Source of the DNA: Symbiodinium natans
Taxonomy: Eukaryota; Sar; Dinophyceae; Suessiales; Symbiodiniaceae
Direction: 5' to 3'
DNA length: 64,000 nucleotides
NCBI GenBank assembly: GCA_905221605.1
Contig: CAJNDS010002197.1
Span: 303,852-367,851 of the forward strand
Below, piece by piece: positions 19,680-29,659 of the stretch. The position numbers and the translations under genes were made by a program. Below the pieces are notes generated by a model, which was not told where the DNA came from, made no database searches, and saw only the letters and a list, made by a program, of their open reading frames with translations. Within the stretch, counting starts at the first letter, position 1. The number at the start of each line of letters is the position of its first letter.

Positions 19680-21060
19680 GGTGTCACGCGCTTGGCCAGA
19701 TGGGTGTCACGCGCTTCGGGCCTGTGGTCTCCCATGGTCTCCGATCATGAACACAATTGGGCCATTGGGGCCGGGCGGGTGTCATGCGCTCGCGCCTGCG
19801 GTCTCCCATGGTCTCCGACCATGAGCACAATTGGGGCCAATTGGGGCCGGGTGGGTGTCACGTGCTTCGGGCCTGTGATCTCCCATGGTCTCCGATCATG
19901 AGCACAATTGGGGCCAATTGGGGCCGGGTGGGTGTCACGCGCTTCGGGCCTGTGGTCTCCCATCCGATCATGAGCCAGGCGGGTGTCACGCGCTCGGGCC
20001 TGTTCATGAGAGGGTTTCACGCGCTTGGATTCGTGGTCTCCCGTGGTCTCCGACCATGAGCGCAATGGGGCCAGACGGGTGTCGCGCGGTTCGGGTCCGT
20101 GGTGGCGCGAGCGCAATCTCGGCGGGTGTCACGCGGTCCGGGTTCATGGTCTCCCGTGGTCCGATCATGGGGCTGGCGGGCGTCACGCGGCCCGGCTCCG
20201 TGATCTTCAATGTCTCCGATCATGAGCGACAGGGGTTGGGAGGGTGTCGCGCTTGGGTCCGTGGATTTCCGTGGTCTCCGATCATGAGCGCAGTGGGGCT
20301 GGGCGGGTGTCACGCTGTTCGGGTCCGTGGTTTCCCATGGACTCCGATCATGAGCAACAAGCTTGGGAGGGTGTCACGCGCTGGGTTCGCGGTTTCCCGG
20401 CTTCTCCCATCGTGAGCCCAATGGGGCTGATCCGGCTCCGTGGTCTCCCATGATCTCTGATAATGAGCGACAGGGGTTGAGAGGGTGTCACGCGCTTGGA
20501 TTCGTGGTCTCGCATGGCCGGTCTCCTATCATGAGCGCAACGGGGCCGGCCGAGCGTCGCGCGGTTGTGAGTGGCAGGGGTTGGAGGGTGTCACGCGCTT
20601 GACGGTCTCCCATGGATCATCGGAGGGTGTCACGCGCTTGGGTCCGTGGTCTCCCATGGTCTCTGAGCAGGCTGGGCGGGCGTCACGCGGTCCGGTCGCG
20701 GTCTGTCACGGTGTCCGATCATGAGCGACAGGGCAGGGGTTGAGAGGGTGTCACGCGCTTGGGTTCGTGGTCTCCCAACATCTCCGATCATGAGCGCAAT
20801 GGGGCCGCCGTGGTGAGCTACAGGCATTGGGAGGGTGTTCGCACGTGTGGGCCCGCGGTCTCCCACGGTCTCCGATCATGAGCGCAACGGGGCAGGCGGG
20901 TGTCACGCGGTCCGGGTCCGTGGTCTCCCGTGATCTCCGATCATGAGCGACAGGGGTTGAGAGGGTGTCACGCGCTTGGATTCGTGCTCTCCCATGGTCT
21001 CCGACCATGAGCGCAATGGGGCCGGGCGGGTGTCACGCGGTTCGGGCCCGTGGTGAGCGA
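19680..21060. repeat. Degenerate tandem array (GTGTCACGCG ... CCGATCATGAGC)
   Basis: More than 20 copies of a motif combining GGGTGTCACGCG, CCGTGGTCTCCCATGGTCTCCGATCATGAGCG and an AATGGGGCCGGGCGG linker, spaced mostly 50-90 bp. Frames are open on both strands because units share length modulo 3 in places; I see no single preserved protein. Confidence 0.85.
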
Positions 21061-21061
21061 C

Positions 21062-22320
21062 CTCGCCCGCGCTTTAATGCGTTCAGCTGTTTTCGCCTTC
21101 GAAAAAGTGCACAAAGAGAGCGCGGCGTTGCAAATGTGGAAAGCAAGACCAAATGCGTTTTTTAGGCCTGTGGCAAAATGCATTCGGGCAGCGCTTGGAC
21201 ATCCATGTCTACTGGTCTTTTACGACCAACATTTCCCCGACGTGCATCTGAGGGCATTCCACATGCATTTTTCGTCGCCCGAAAACGCATTTGACACTGG
21301 TTTCCTATCATGTTGCAATCTTGGGTTCTGCCGCTGATATTTCATGTCTTTCTGCGCATAAGAACATCTATAAATAGGATTTGAACGCGTTTAGAACCAT
21401 AATCACCGTTTCGCAAAATTCCCGAAAAGGGGCCTAAAATCAGAAGCAACATGCCCAGATGCCTTTTTGCGAGGCAGGCAAAATGCATTCGCGCAGCTTC
21501 CAAAACCACAATAAAAAACTCGCTTGATAGCTGACTTTTGTGTCAAAGACAGAGGCCCCGTACGGAAGAAACCAAAGTCCGAAAGCATTTTTTGCCTGTG
21601 CCCAAATGCATTCAGCTGTTTTCGCTTTGAAAAAGTGCAGAAAGAGCACGCGGCGTTGCACATGTGGAAAGCAAGACCAAATGCGTTGTTCAGGCCTGGC
21701 AAAATGCATTCGGCAGCATCTGGTCTTCCAGTCTATTCGGTTTGCTCCATTACGGCATGAAAAACAAACGAAAACAACACAAAGAATAGATTGGTGTTTT
21801 ACGACCAACATCTACCCGACATGCATTTCTAGGGCATTCCAAATGCATTTTTCGTCGCCCGAAGAATGCGTTTGGCACTGGTTTCCTATCATGTTTAGTC
21901 TTGGTTTCTGCTGGCTCATGACGTGTTCGATTCTTCTGATGTGTTTTCTGTGCATAAAAGCTGTAGGAATTGAAAAACGTGTTTAGAACAATGCTCGACA
22001 TTTTGCAGGAGTACCGAAACAGACCCAGAATCAGGAAGAACATGCTCAGGTGCATTTTTCAAAGTGGGCAGAATGCATTCGCGCAGCTTGCTCCTTCCAC
22101 AACCACAATAACATTGAGTTAACCGCTGATCTTTCGTCGTAAAGACAAGCTGCGTACAAAAGAGGCGAATGCACAACTGCATTTTTCGCGCGTGCCTAAA
22201 TGCACTCAGCTGTTTTCGCCTTTGAAAAAGTACAGAAAGAGAGAGCATGGCGTTGCGTGTAGAAAGCAAGACCAAACGCATTTTTCAGGCTTAGCAAAAT
22301 GCATGTAGGCGCTCCATGTC
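21062..22320. repeat. Three-copy long tandem repeat (unit about 530-600 bp)
   Basis: TTCAGCTGTTTTCGCC...GAAAAAGTGC followed by a CAAGACCAAATGCG block occurs at about 21078, 21608 and 22203. The intervening AAATGCATTC and TTTCGTCGCCCG blocks also recur. Probably an old tandem duplication of a non-coding unit. Confidence 0.75.
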
Positions 22321-23107
22321 AATCCATCGTTTGGATTGGGAAAGGGTTGTTCCGACCCCCTGGCAGCTCCAAAGAGAAGCCTGAAACCCACGCCTCCATA
22401 CTGAGCCCAATTTTTCTGATTGTAAACTCGGCCTGCCGAATTCTACGCGTCGCGTTATTGCTTCATGCCGCTTTCCCTTGATCTGCAATCTTACTGTTTG
22501 GGGTCTTCGCCGGCATAATCTTTATCATTAGTTCGTGATAGTGTGTTAACTCATTCACAAGTTTATACGAATCATACAATTCAAGAAGGTTCAAGTTGTA
22601 ATTTGTTTTCATCATCGCTTGGTTCGTCAGAGTTGAAGTTTTTCCCTTATTGGGAATATTGGCCATTGTAAAGGTGCAGCTTTACCCTAGACAGGGGCTG
22701 TGAGTTGAGGGTTTATGGTTTGGGCTCCAAAAGTCGGGAAGTTTCCTGAGAGCAGCTGCCTTTACACATGGGAGGTTCTCTAAATTACGGTCCCTTTTGG
22801 GGATTGTATTATGGTACGGCCCATAAGTAGATGCAAATGTATATAGATAGATCTCTCTCGCTCTCTCCCCAGGGTACCCCAAAACTTCCTCCCCAAGCCA
22901 CAAACCCTAAATCTTCAAGCAATCGCAACACTCCACAGAATCCACCCCCCCCCCCCCTCCACCATGCCCGGATGTACCCAAACAGCTTGCCTAAACCCTA
23001 AACCCTAAACCCTAAACCCTAAACCCTAAACCCTAAACCCTAAACCCTAAACCCTAAACCCTAAACCCTAAACCCTAAACCCTAACCCCTCCGGGGCATG
23101 TGGGCAG

Positions 23108-23167
23108 ATGCAAGTGGAGCTCGAGCGGTCCCGACGACAGCTGGCCGAGGAGCGTGAGGTGCAGAGG
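23108..23167 (+). CDS. Unit D exon, coiled coil
   Basis: Acceptor GTGGGCAG ends at 23107; donor AGAGG|GTTTAGGG at 23168. Phase 0 in and out; reads MQVELERSRRQLAEEREVQR, a canonical heptad coiled coil. Confidence 0.7.
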
Positions 23168-23521
23168 GTTTAGGGTTTAGGGTTTAGGGTTTAGGGTTTA
23201 GGGTTTAGGGTCCAGGGTTTAGGGTTTAGGGTTTAGGGTTTAGGGTTTAGGGCGCATGTTGGGAGATTTCAGGGCCTTTAGGATTCATAAGTCAAGGCCC
23301 TTATTCGTTTCTTTTCTTCTCTTTTCCGCTTATTATTCATTTTATTATTATTTTTTTAGGGGGGGGGGGGGTGGGGGGTGGCGGGGGCCCTTTTGATTCC
23401 TAGGCTACTCAGGCTACTCTGGGGGTCTCGTCTTGTTTAGGGCTGAACTCGGGCGCAGCGTCTGAAAACCTGCGTCGACCGACCTTCGGATCGGTGGTGA
23501 CAATCCTAAACCCTAAACCCA

Positions 23522-23593
23522 AACAGTCCTTAACAGTCCTTAAATGGGAGTATCGCATCCGCCCCCCCATTATAATCCCTGTTACGGGCTGTT
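23522..23593. repeat. Hairpin element, CTAACAGTCC family, small copy
   Basis: Left arm AACAGTCCTTAACAG..., right arm CATTATAATCCCTGTTACGGGCTGTT (inverted). Followed by AAGGGGGAACATCCC, as in the other two members. Confidence 0.55.
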
Positions 23594-24065
23594 CGTATAA
23601 GGGGGAACATCCCAACCCTAAACCCTAAACCCTAAACCGTAAGCCCTAAACCCTAAACCCTAAACCCCAAACCACCTCCTGAAAAGACGTTACAGGCATC
23701 CGCCCAAGCTATCAGCTCCTAGCGGCTGTGGCGTTCCCATGCTCTGCTAAAGGGGTACAAGGAGGGACCTATGGAAGAGGCCCTTACTCTTATTCCCCTA
23801 GAAGATCCTAGTTATCCCATATACCAATGTACCTTTATTTTTTGAACTAGGTAGTATTTCTATTTATCGTATCTATCTATATCTATATATACATATATAG
23901 ATATGTAGATGTAACTACCCTTTCTTATTGCCTTAACTAGTGAATTCTATGCAGGCCATGATTGTCACTAGGAGTGCTTTGGTTAAGGGGCGAGGGGGTT
24001 AGGGGGTTTAGGGTTTAGGGTTTCGGGTTTAGGGTCTAGGGTTTAGGGAAATTTGCCAAATGGAG

Positions 24066-24137
24066 GTCACACAGAAGCTGCGCGAGCTCCTGGTCATGCA
24101 AAATGCAGCTGCCCGGCTTCGACAACATCATCGGCCG
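24066..24137 (+). CDS. Unit D exon, coiled coil
   Basis: Acceptor AATGGAG ends at 24065; donor GGCCG|GTTTTTTT at 24138. 72 nt, phase 0 in and out; reads VTQKLRELLVMQNAAARLRQ, helical like the previous exon. An acceptor at 24046 (TTTAG) is possible. Confidence 0.6.
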
Positions 24138-24383
24138 GTTTTTTTCTGTGTGGGTACAGTGTTTAGGGTGTAGGGTGTAGGGTTTAGGGTTTAGGGTTTA
24201 GGTTTTAGGGTTTAGGGTTTAGGGTTCCCTGCTCAACCCTCTTCGACAATAAACAGGATTTCCTGAGTCAAGCCTTACTTCAGAACCCTAAATCCTAAAC
24301 CCCAAACCCTATTCCTAAACCCTAAACCCCAAACCCTATTCCTAACCCTAAACCCTAAACCCATGTGTTCTGTTGGTTGAAAG

Positions 24384-24479
24384 GCCTACGGCTTGCCAGG
24401 GTTTGTAACACTCAACCCTGCAACCTCGACACCGAGAGCCCTGGGCAGCTTACTTGGAGTTCTTGAGGCGTCTGAATGG
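24384..24479 (+). CDS. Unit D exon
   Basis: Acceptor GGTTGAAAG ends at 24383 (or GCCAG at 24399); donor AATGG|GTACGT at 24480. 96 nt, phase 0 in and out; reads AYGLPGFVTLNPATSTPRAL, then GSLLGVLEASEW. Confidence 0.65.
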
Positions 24480-24626
24480 GTACGTGGGTGATGCTGTGTA
24501 ACCCCAAAGCCGCAATCAGAGGCCTCAGAAGCCTGAACCTCAAACCCTAAACCCTAAATTCTACACCCTAAGCCCTAAACCCTAAACCCTAAATCCTAAA
24601 CCCTAAACCCGCGCGCGTGTCCTAAG

Positions 24627-24706
24627 GAGTACTCGCAAGAGATTACCTCGTTGAACAATACCAACGAGCAACTCAGGGTTGAGATTTTAGACCTGATCCA
24701 GGACTG
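24627..24706 (+). CDS. Unit D exon, coiled coil
   Basis: Acceptor TCCTAAG ends at 24626; donor GT at 24707, or a GA donor at 24702 that keeps phase 0. Reads EYSQEITSLNNTNEQLRVEI then LDLIQ. Strong helical heptads; supports a coiled-coil structural protein. Confidence 0.7.
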
Positions 24707-25449
24707 GTTTAGGGTTTAGGGTTTAGGCTTTAGGGTTTAGGGTTTAGGGTTTGGGGTTTAGGGTTTAGGGTTTAGGGTTTGGGGTTTAGGGTTTAGGTCT
24801 TAGTACTGTAGGGCTTAGTAGCTTAGGGGCTTAGGGTTTGGGGTTTAGGCTTTGGAGTTTAGGGTTGGTCTTTGGGCTTAGGGTTTGGGCTTAAAGGTCT
24901 TGTGGCTCAGAAAAGGGTCTGGGGTTGAGGTTCTCGGTCTGACAGTGGAGAGGCATTTAGGGTTTAGGAAACAAGGGACAAGAGTTTTGGGGAGGGAAAC
25001 GCGCAAGCCTCTGCGGAAGCCCTGCAGGTCCCGCGTTGAGAGCTGAATCCTTGGAGTGTGATATTGTGCGTTTAGGGGCCCTTGAGCACACAGTTTTACA
25101 AGCCCACACGGCGTGGTCTCTAAATTCTGTTTGGTTTGTGGTTTCAGGGTTTGGGGTTTAGGGTTTAGGGTTGGGTGGTCAGGGGTTTAGAGGGTTTAGA
25201 GGTTAACTAGGGTTTACAAAGATTTAGGGGGGGGGGTTAGGGCTTAGGGTAGACAGAAGGGGGGTCGAAACACCTCAAGATTGCACCAACAAGAAATCCC
25301 ACTTCTTGTCTACCCCTAGGCCGTAAACCCTAAATCCTAAACCCTAAACCCTCTATAAACCCTGAACCCTGAACCCTAAACCCTAAACCCTGAACCCTAA
25401 ACCCTAAACCCTAAACCCCCTAAAATCCTAAGCCCAAGACACCGAGCAG

Positions 25450-25529
25450 GATTTAGAGACCACGCTGTGTGGGCAGCCGGGGCAGACCACACCTGCTGTG
25501 GAAAACCTGGCGATCGACCTCAGCTTTGG
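25450..25529 (+). CDS. Unit D exon
   Basis: Acceptor CCGAGCAG ends at 25449; donor GT at 25530 or GC at 25523. Reads DLETTLCGQPGQTTPAVENL then AIDL. With the GA donor in the previous exon and the GC donor here, the junctions on both sides are in phase. Confidence 0.6.
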
Positions 25530-25802
25530 GTTTTAGGGTTTAGGGTTTAGGGTTTAGGGTTTAGGGTTTAGGGTTTAGGGTTTAGGGTTTAGGGCCAGCT
25601 TTGGATGTTGAGTTGCGGGCTTGGGGGTTGCAGGGGTGTCGGGGGCTCAGGGCTTATAGGGTTACTTGGAGGTTCGTGGCACTTACGAACCAAATAGCAA
25701 CTGCAGTTCCAACCCAATTAGAGCCATATTTTGGGTAATTTAAGGGGGCTCTAGATTCAGTTGTAATTTTAACGCTACGCGACCCGCCTCGGCCCGGCCC
25801 AG

Positions 25803-25861
25803 CGCATCCGCGTGAGCATGGTGATTCCGCAGCGCCCAAGTCGCTGGACCCCAAGCAATAA
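25803..25861 (+). CDS. Unit D possible terminal exon
   Basis: Acceptor CGGCCCAG ends at 25802. Entered in phase 1 it reads HPREHGDSAAPKSLDPKQ followed by TAA 25859-25861. In frame 0 it is also open (RIRVSMVIPQRPSRWTPSNK) to a GT donor at 25864. Confidence 0.4.
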
Positions 25862-27353
25862 GGGTTGGGTTTAGGGTTTAGGGTTTAGGGTTTAGGGTTC
25901 CGGGTTTATGGTTTATGGTTTAGTTTAGGATTGAGGGCGTAGGGCTCAAGGTTCACGCTTTGGGGTTTAGGGTTTTTTTGGGAGTAGGGTTCAAGACGGT
26001 TCGGCTTGGATTGATCGTAGGGTTGAGCCAGGCCCCTCAGGGGCGTAGGGGGGGAGGGGGGCGGTTGAGTGCTTCAGGTTTAAGATGTAAGGCTTTAAGC
26101 TCAGACCCGCTCACCAACTGCAGTGGGGTGGAGGGGGGGGGGGGGGGGGGGGGGGGTTGTGGCGGGGGGTGGGGGGGGGTGGGGGGGGGGGGGGGGTGGG
26201 GGAGGGGGGGGGGGGGGCGGGGGGGGAGGATTTGGAGGGGGGTGCCTGTTTTGACAACCTATACACCTCCGGCCCGAGGCCTCGGCGGATTGGTTATTAC
26301 GTACCACGAACCTCCAAGTAGGGATTCAGCCAGGGGGGTTTAGAGGGTTTAGGGCCCTAGGCTTCCGCGTGAAGGCTTCGTTTTTCAGACTCTTCCAGAA
26401 TACGGACGTTTCGGGATGAGGTACTTCGGGCTTAGGGCTTTGGACTCAACCTCCCCTTCTACGGTGTGGGGCCTTGTTCTTTTGCTTTTTGGGGTTTAGG
26501 GCTTTGTTAGGGTGTATACGTCTGTTTTCCCTTTTGGGGTTTGGTTCTTCTTGTTGTGGCATTGGTTGACTCTAGCGACTCATTGCCTTTGTAGGGTTTA
26601 GTCTGGTCTTTCGTGCATTTTGTGGCTTAGGGCTTCTTGGGGTCCCCCCAAAAGGGGACTTCAGGGTTTTTCTAGGGTGCAAGCTCAGTAGTGTGTTTGC
26701 GACTGCAAAAGCGCACCAACTCAAGCAGCGCGACCCCCCCCCCCCCCCCCCCCCCCCACTCCCGATCCGCGCGCCCCATTGTGCTGAGAAGTCCACACTA
26801 GCCACGGTTAGGGTTTAGGGTTTAGGGCTCAGGGTTTAAGGTGTAGGGTCCATGCTCCGGCAGAGTGCTAGCGCGAAACCCCAAGCCCCGCAAAAACTGA
26901 TTGCAAAACCTCCAGGGTTTAGGGTTTAGGACTTAGGGTGTAAGACCCTCAAGCCCAAACCCGCACCCTTGAACACAAAGCCCAAAGCCCCTAGCCCTAA
27001 ACTCCAGATACTCAACTCTCCAAGCCCGAGACCTTGAACCGTTAAGCCTGCTATTTGTTGAAGAACCCCCCCCCCCCGCCCCAAACAACAAAAACAAAGA
27101 AGAAACAGACAGCCAAGAAATCATACCAAATACTCCTTGTAAGGGTAATATAGGGATTACAATTGTGTTTTTAAGTTTTTTTTGGGGGAGGGGGGGAGGG
27201 GTTCTGAAGCAAATAGTAGAAACCCCTACATCCTAAACCCTAAACCCTAAACCCTAAACCTAAACCCTAAACCCTGAACCCTGAACCCTAAACCCTGAAC
27301 CCTGAACCCTAAACCCTAAACCCTAAACCCTAAACCCTAAACCTAAAGCACAG
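25862..27353. other. G-rich spacer without recognisable exons
   Basis: Contains TTTAGGG remnants, poly-G blocks at 26132-26155 and 26160-26226, poly-C at 26735-26758 and 27066-27077, and a CCCTAAA tract at 27225-27346. Long Gly/Pro-rich frames across the G runs are composition artefacts. Confidence 0.6.
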
Positions 27354-27421
27354 CGCCAAGGCCACCATGAAGAGAGCGGTATCCAAGCGGTGCCTAACCG
27401 TAACCAGCGAGCCGCCCCTCG
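27354..27421 (+). CDS. Unit E first exon
   Basis: Acceptor AAGCACAG ends at 27353. ATG at 27367 sits in GCCACCATGA, a strong initiation context. Reads MKRAVSKRCLTVTSEPPL; GT donor at 27422 in phase 1. Immediately after a CCCTAAA tract. Confidence 0.55.
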
Positions 27422-27749
27422 GTTGAAGTTGACTTGTGGTTTGATGAGGGCTTTGGGTTTAGGGTTTAGGGTTTAGGGTTCAGCATCTCAAGTTCGAGCA
27501 TTTACTAGGCCAGTAGTGTGTTCAGGCAACGGAAAAAAACCCACCCGCCCAAAGAATCCCATAACATTAAGAAAATATAAGGTTTTCATCCTACCCCAAA
27601 GAGTTTTACCTACCCAAGTCAGACACGTTTTCAACTGACCAACACCCGTTGCGGGAGGAAGGGGGCTGGAGGGGCAGGGGCGGGTGGGGGGGGGTGGGGG
27701 GGGGGGGGGGGAGGAGGGGGGGGTTGCGGGGCGGGGGTGGGGGGGGCCA

Positions 27750-28245
27750 CTAATTTTCGGACCTTGCCCGCTAATTTTCGGACCTTGCCCGCTAATTTTC
27801 GGACCTTGCCCACTAATTTTCGGACCTTGCCCACTGATTTTCGGACCTTGCCCGCTAATTTTCGGACCTTGCCCGCTAATTTTCGGACCTTGCCCGCTAA
27901 TTTTCGGACCTTGCCCGCTAATTTTCGGACCTTGCCCACTAATTTTCGGACCTTGCCCGCTAATTTTCAGGCCTTTCCCGGGTCCGAAAATTAGCGGGCA
28001 AGGTCCGAAAATTAGCGGGCAAGGTCCGAAAATTAGTGGGCAAGGTCCGAAAATCAGTGGGCAAGGTCGTGGGTCAGCGGGCAAGGTCCGAAAATTAGTG
28101 GGCAAGGTCGTGGGGCAGCCAATGGACCTTGCCCCAATGATTTTCGGACCTTGCCCGCTGATTTTCGGACCTTGCCCGCTAATTTTCGGACCTTGCCCGC
28201 TAATTTTCGGACCTTGCCCACTAATTTTCGGACCTTGCCCGCAAA
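27750..28245. repeat. 21-bp tandem array with an inverted middle block
   Basis: Unit CTAATTTTCGGACCTTGCCCG, about 11 direct units (27750-27980), about 7 inverted units (27984-28116, two diverged), then about 6 direct units again (to 28245). The inverted block could pair with either arm. Because 21 is a multiple of 3, all frames stay open; the predicted heptapeptide repeats are not evidence of coding. It lies in the intron between exons 27354 and 28405. Confidence 0.9.
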
Positions 28246-28404
28246 GCCATTAACATTTATATTATATATGAAAGAGTGGTTTAGGGTTTAGGGTTTAGGG
28301 TTTAGGGTTAAGGGTTTAGGGTTCAGGGTCTCGGGTCTAGGGTTTGGGGTTTGGGGTTTAGGGGTAGTGTAAAGCTTTGGGGTTCAAGGGTGTTTGGATG
28401 CAAG

Positions 28405-28442
28405 AAGGCACGCGAGTTCCTGGATCATCAAGGCCCATCCAG
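28405..28442 (+). CDS. Unit E exon 2 (38 nt)
   Basis: Acceptor GATGCAAG ends at 28404; donor CCAG|GTGCCT at 28443. Entered in phase 1 it reads GTRVPGSSRPIQ and ends in phase 0, matching exons on both sides. Confidence 0.45.
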
Positions 28443-28683
28443 GTGCCTCAGACCCCCAGTCCCTCAGGCCCTTTTTCTCCCCCACATCCCCATCGTAATC
28501 TCTGGACCTAAGCCCTAGACCCTAACCCTAAGCCCTGAGCCCTATATGCCCCTAAACCCCTGAGTCCTTAGCCCTTAGCCCTGAACCCTAAACCCTAAAC
28601 CCTAAACCCTAAACCCTAAACCATAAACCCTAAACCCTAAGCCCTAAACCCTAAACCCTAAACCCTAAACCCTTCCTGAAAAG

Positions 28684-28776
28684 GAGTCCATGCGAGACCG
28701 CGCCGCTGAAGGGGCTGGCCATAGATTCCGCCCAAGAGGGGTCCGAGAAGTTGTCGTGCCCCTTGGATGCGAGAAG
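28684..28776 (+). CDS. Unit E exon 3
   Basis: Acceptor TGAAAAG ends at 28683; donor GAGAAG|GTAGGG at 28777. 93 nt, phase 0 in and out; reads ESMRDRAAEGAGHRFRPRGV then REVVVPLGCEK. CCCTAAA lies left and TTTAGGG right. Confidence 0.65.
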
Positions 28777-29431
28777 GTAGGGTTTAGGGTTTAGGGTTTA
28801 GGGTTCAGGGTTTAGGGTTTAGGGCTTAGGGTTTAGGGATTAGGGATTAGGGTTTAGAGTTTAGGCTTTAGGGTTTAGGGTTTAGGGGCTTCCTTAAACC
28901 CCAATCCCTAACCCCTCAACTCCCAACCCTAGACCCCTACTCGCTTTGAGGGGTGTAGGGGTTTCGAGGTCGAGGTTTAGGGTTTCGGGATTTGGGGCTT
29001 CTCAAGGCGTTCAGCCTCAGCCTTTTTCTTTATTGTCCTTTGGGGTTGTAGGGTGTAGGGTTTAGGACTTAGGGTTTAGGGTTGAGCGCAAGTATCTGAA
29101 ACTTTCAAAGCCCGAACGCAACAGCCATAACATAGGGACCTCTGCTGAGATCTTCTTTTGCGAGCATTTCGCCCCCCCCCCCCCCCCCCGAGCCTCCCCC
29201 CGCCCCCGGGATGTCAACGTTGAATTGAGGGGTGAGGGAGGGTGGGGGGTTGGGTGGATGCGTGGGAAGTAGGCCCTAAACCCCACACACTTTAGGACTG
29301 CATGCCGCAGATGTTAGTCTGTTCACGGAACCCTGGGCCCTCTGCATTCCCAACCTTCTGGACCCTAAAAACGGTTTAGGATTTAGGGTTAATAGGGTTT
29401 AGGGTTTAGGGTTTAGGGCCCTGAAGCCTAG

Positions 29432-29474
29432 CCCTTTGAACCCTTCAAGCCCTCCGGCCGAAGAAGCCCTGAAG
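29432..29474 (+). CDS. Unit E exon 4
   Basis: Acceptor GAAGCCTAG ends at 29431; donor GAAG|GTACGT at 29475 fits the consensus. Reads PFEPFKPSGRRSPE in phase 0, ending in phase 1. It could splice in frame to an AG at 29654 just before the ankyrin gene's ATG, so it may be that gene's 5' exon. Confidence 0.45.
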
Positions 29475-29659
29475 GTACGTATAGGGTCCCTCACCCGCAG
29501 AACTTACCCCTAGGGACGAAGTGAGGCCATGTGCCTTAGTAGGCATTGCAGCAACTATGGGTTTTTGATCCCAATTTCGGGGGTTCATATACCCAAGGTC
29601 AAGTGAATCTTGTCGGACAGTTGGGAGGGGCAGTGAGCCTGGGTGGGGTTGCAGGGAAG

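Larger units (their letters stand above)
19448..23107. other. Large intron or spacer filled with tandem arrays
   Basis: About 3.7 kb between coding-like exons of unit D. It holds a TTTAGGG tract (19455-19490), two separate tandem arrays (listed), a CT-rich tract at 22850-22870, a poly-C run at 22947-22960 and a long CCCTAAA tract at 22990-23090. No exon was found inside. Confidence 0.6.
22990..25960. repeat. Telomere-like intron repeats of unit D
   Basis: CCCTAAA-type tracts at about 22990-23090, 23612-23670, 24281-24362, 24545-24612, 25320-25430. TTTAGGG-type tracts at about 23168-23252, 24000-24046, 24160-24228, 24707-24800, 25140-25170, 25530-25596, 25866-25900. Same polarity rule as in unit A. 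Confidence 0.85.

Noticed and set aside
19511-21183. Multiple overlapping 60-176 aa proteins
   Set aside because: They follow the degenerate tandem array in several frames on both strands; no domain and no splice edges.
26101-26343. Gly-rich or Pro-rich protein across poly-G
   Set aside because: Pure composition effect of G runs, likely also prone to sequencing error.
27750-28245. CRISPR-like array
   Set aside because: Units are contiguous 21-mers without unique spacers, partly inverted, in a eukaryotic intron.
27488-28253. Long repetitive proteins on both strands (about 190-205 aa)
   Set aside because: Produced by a 21-bp repeat that cannot introduce stops; no start context or splice logic, and both strands are equally open.
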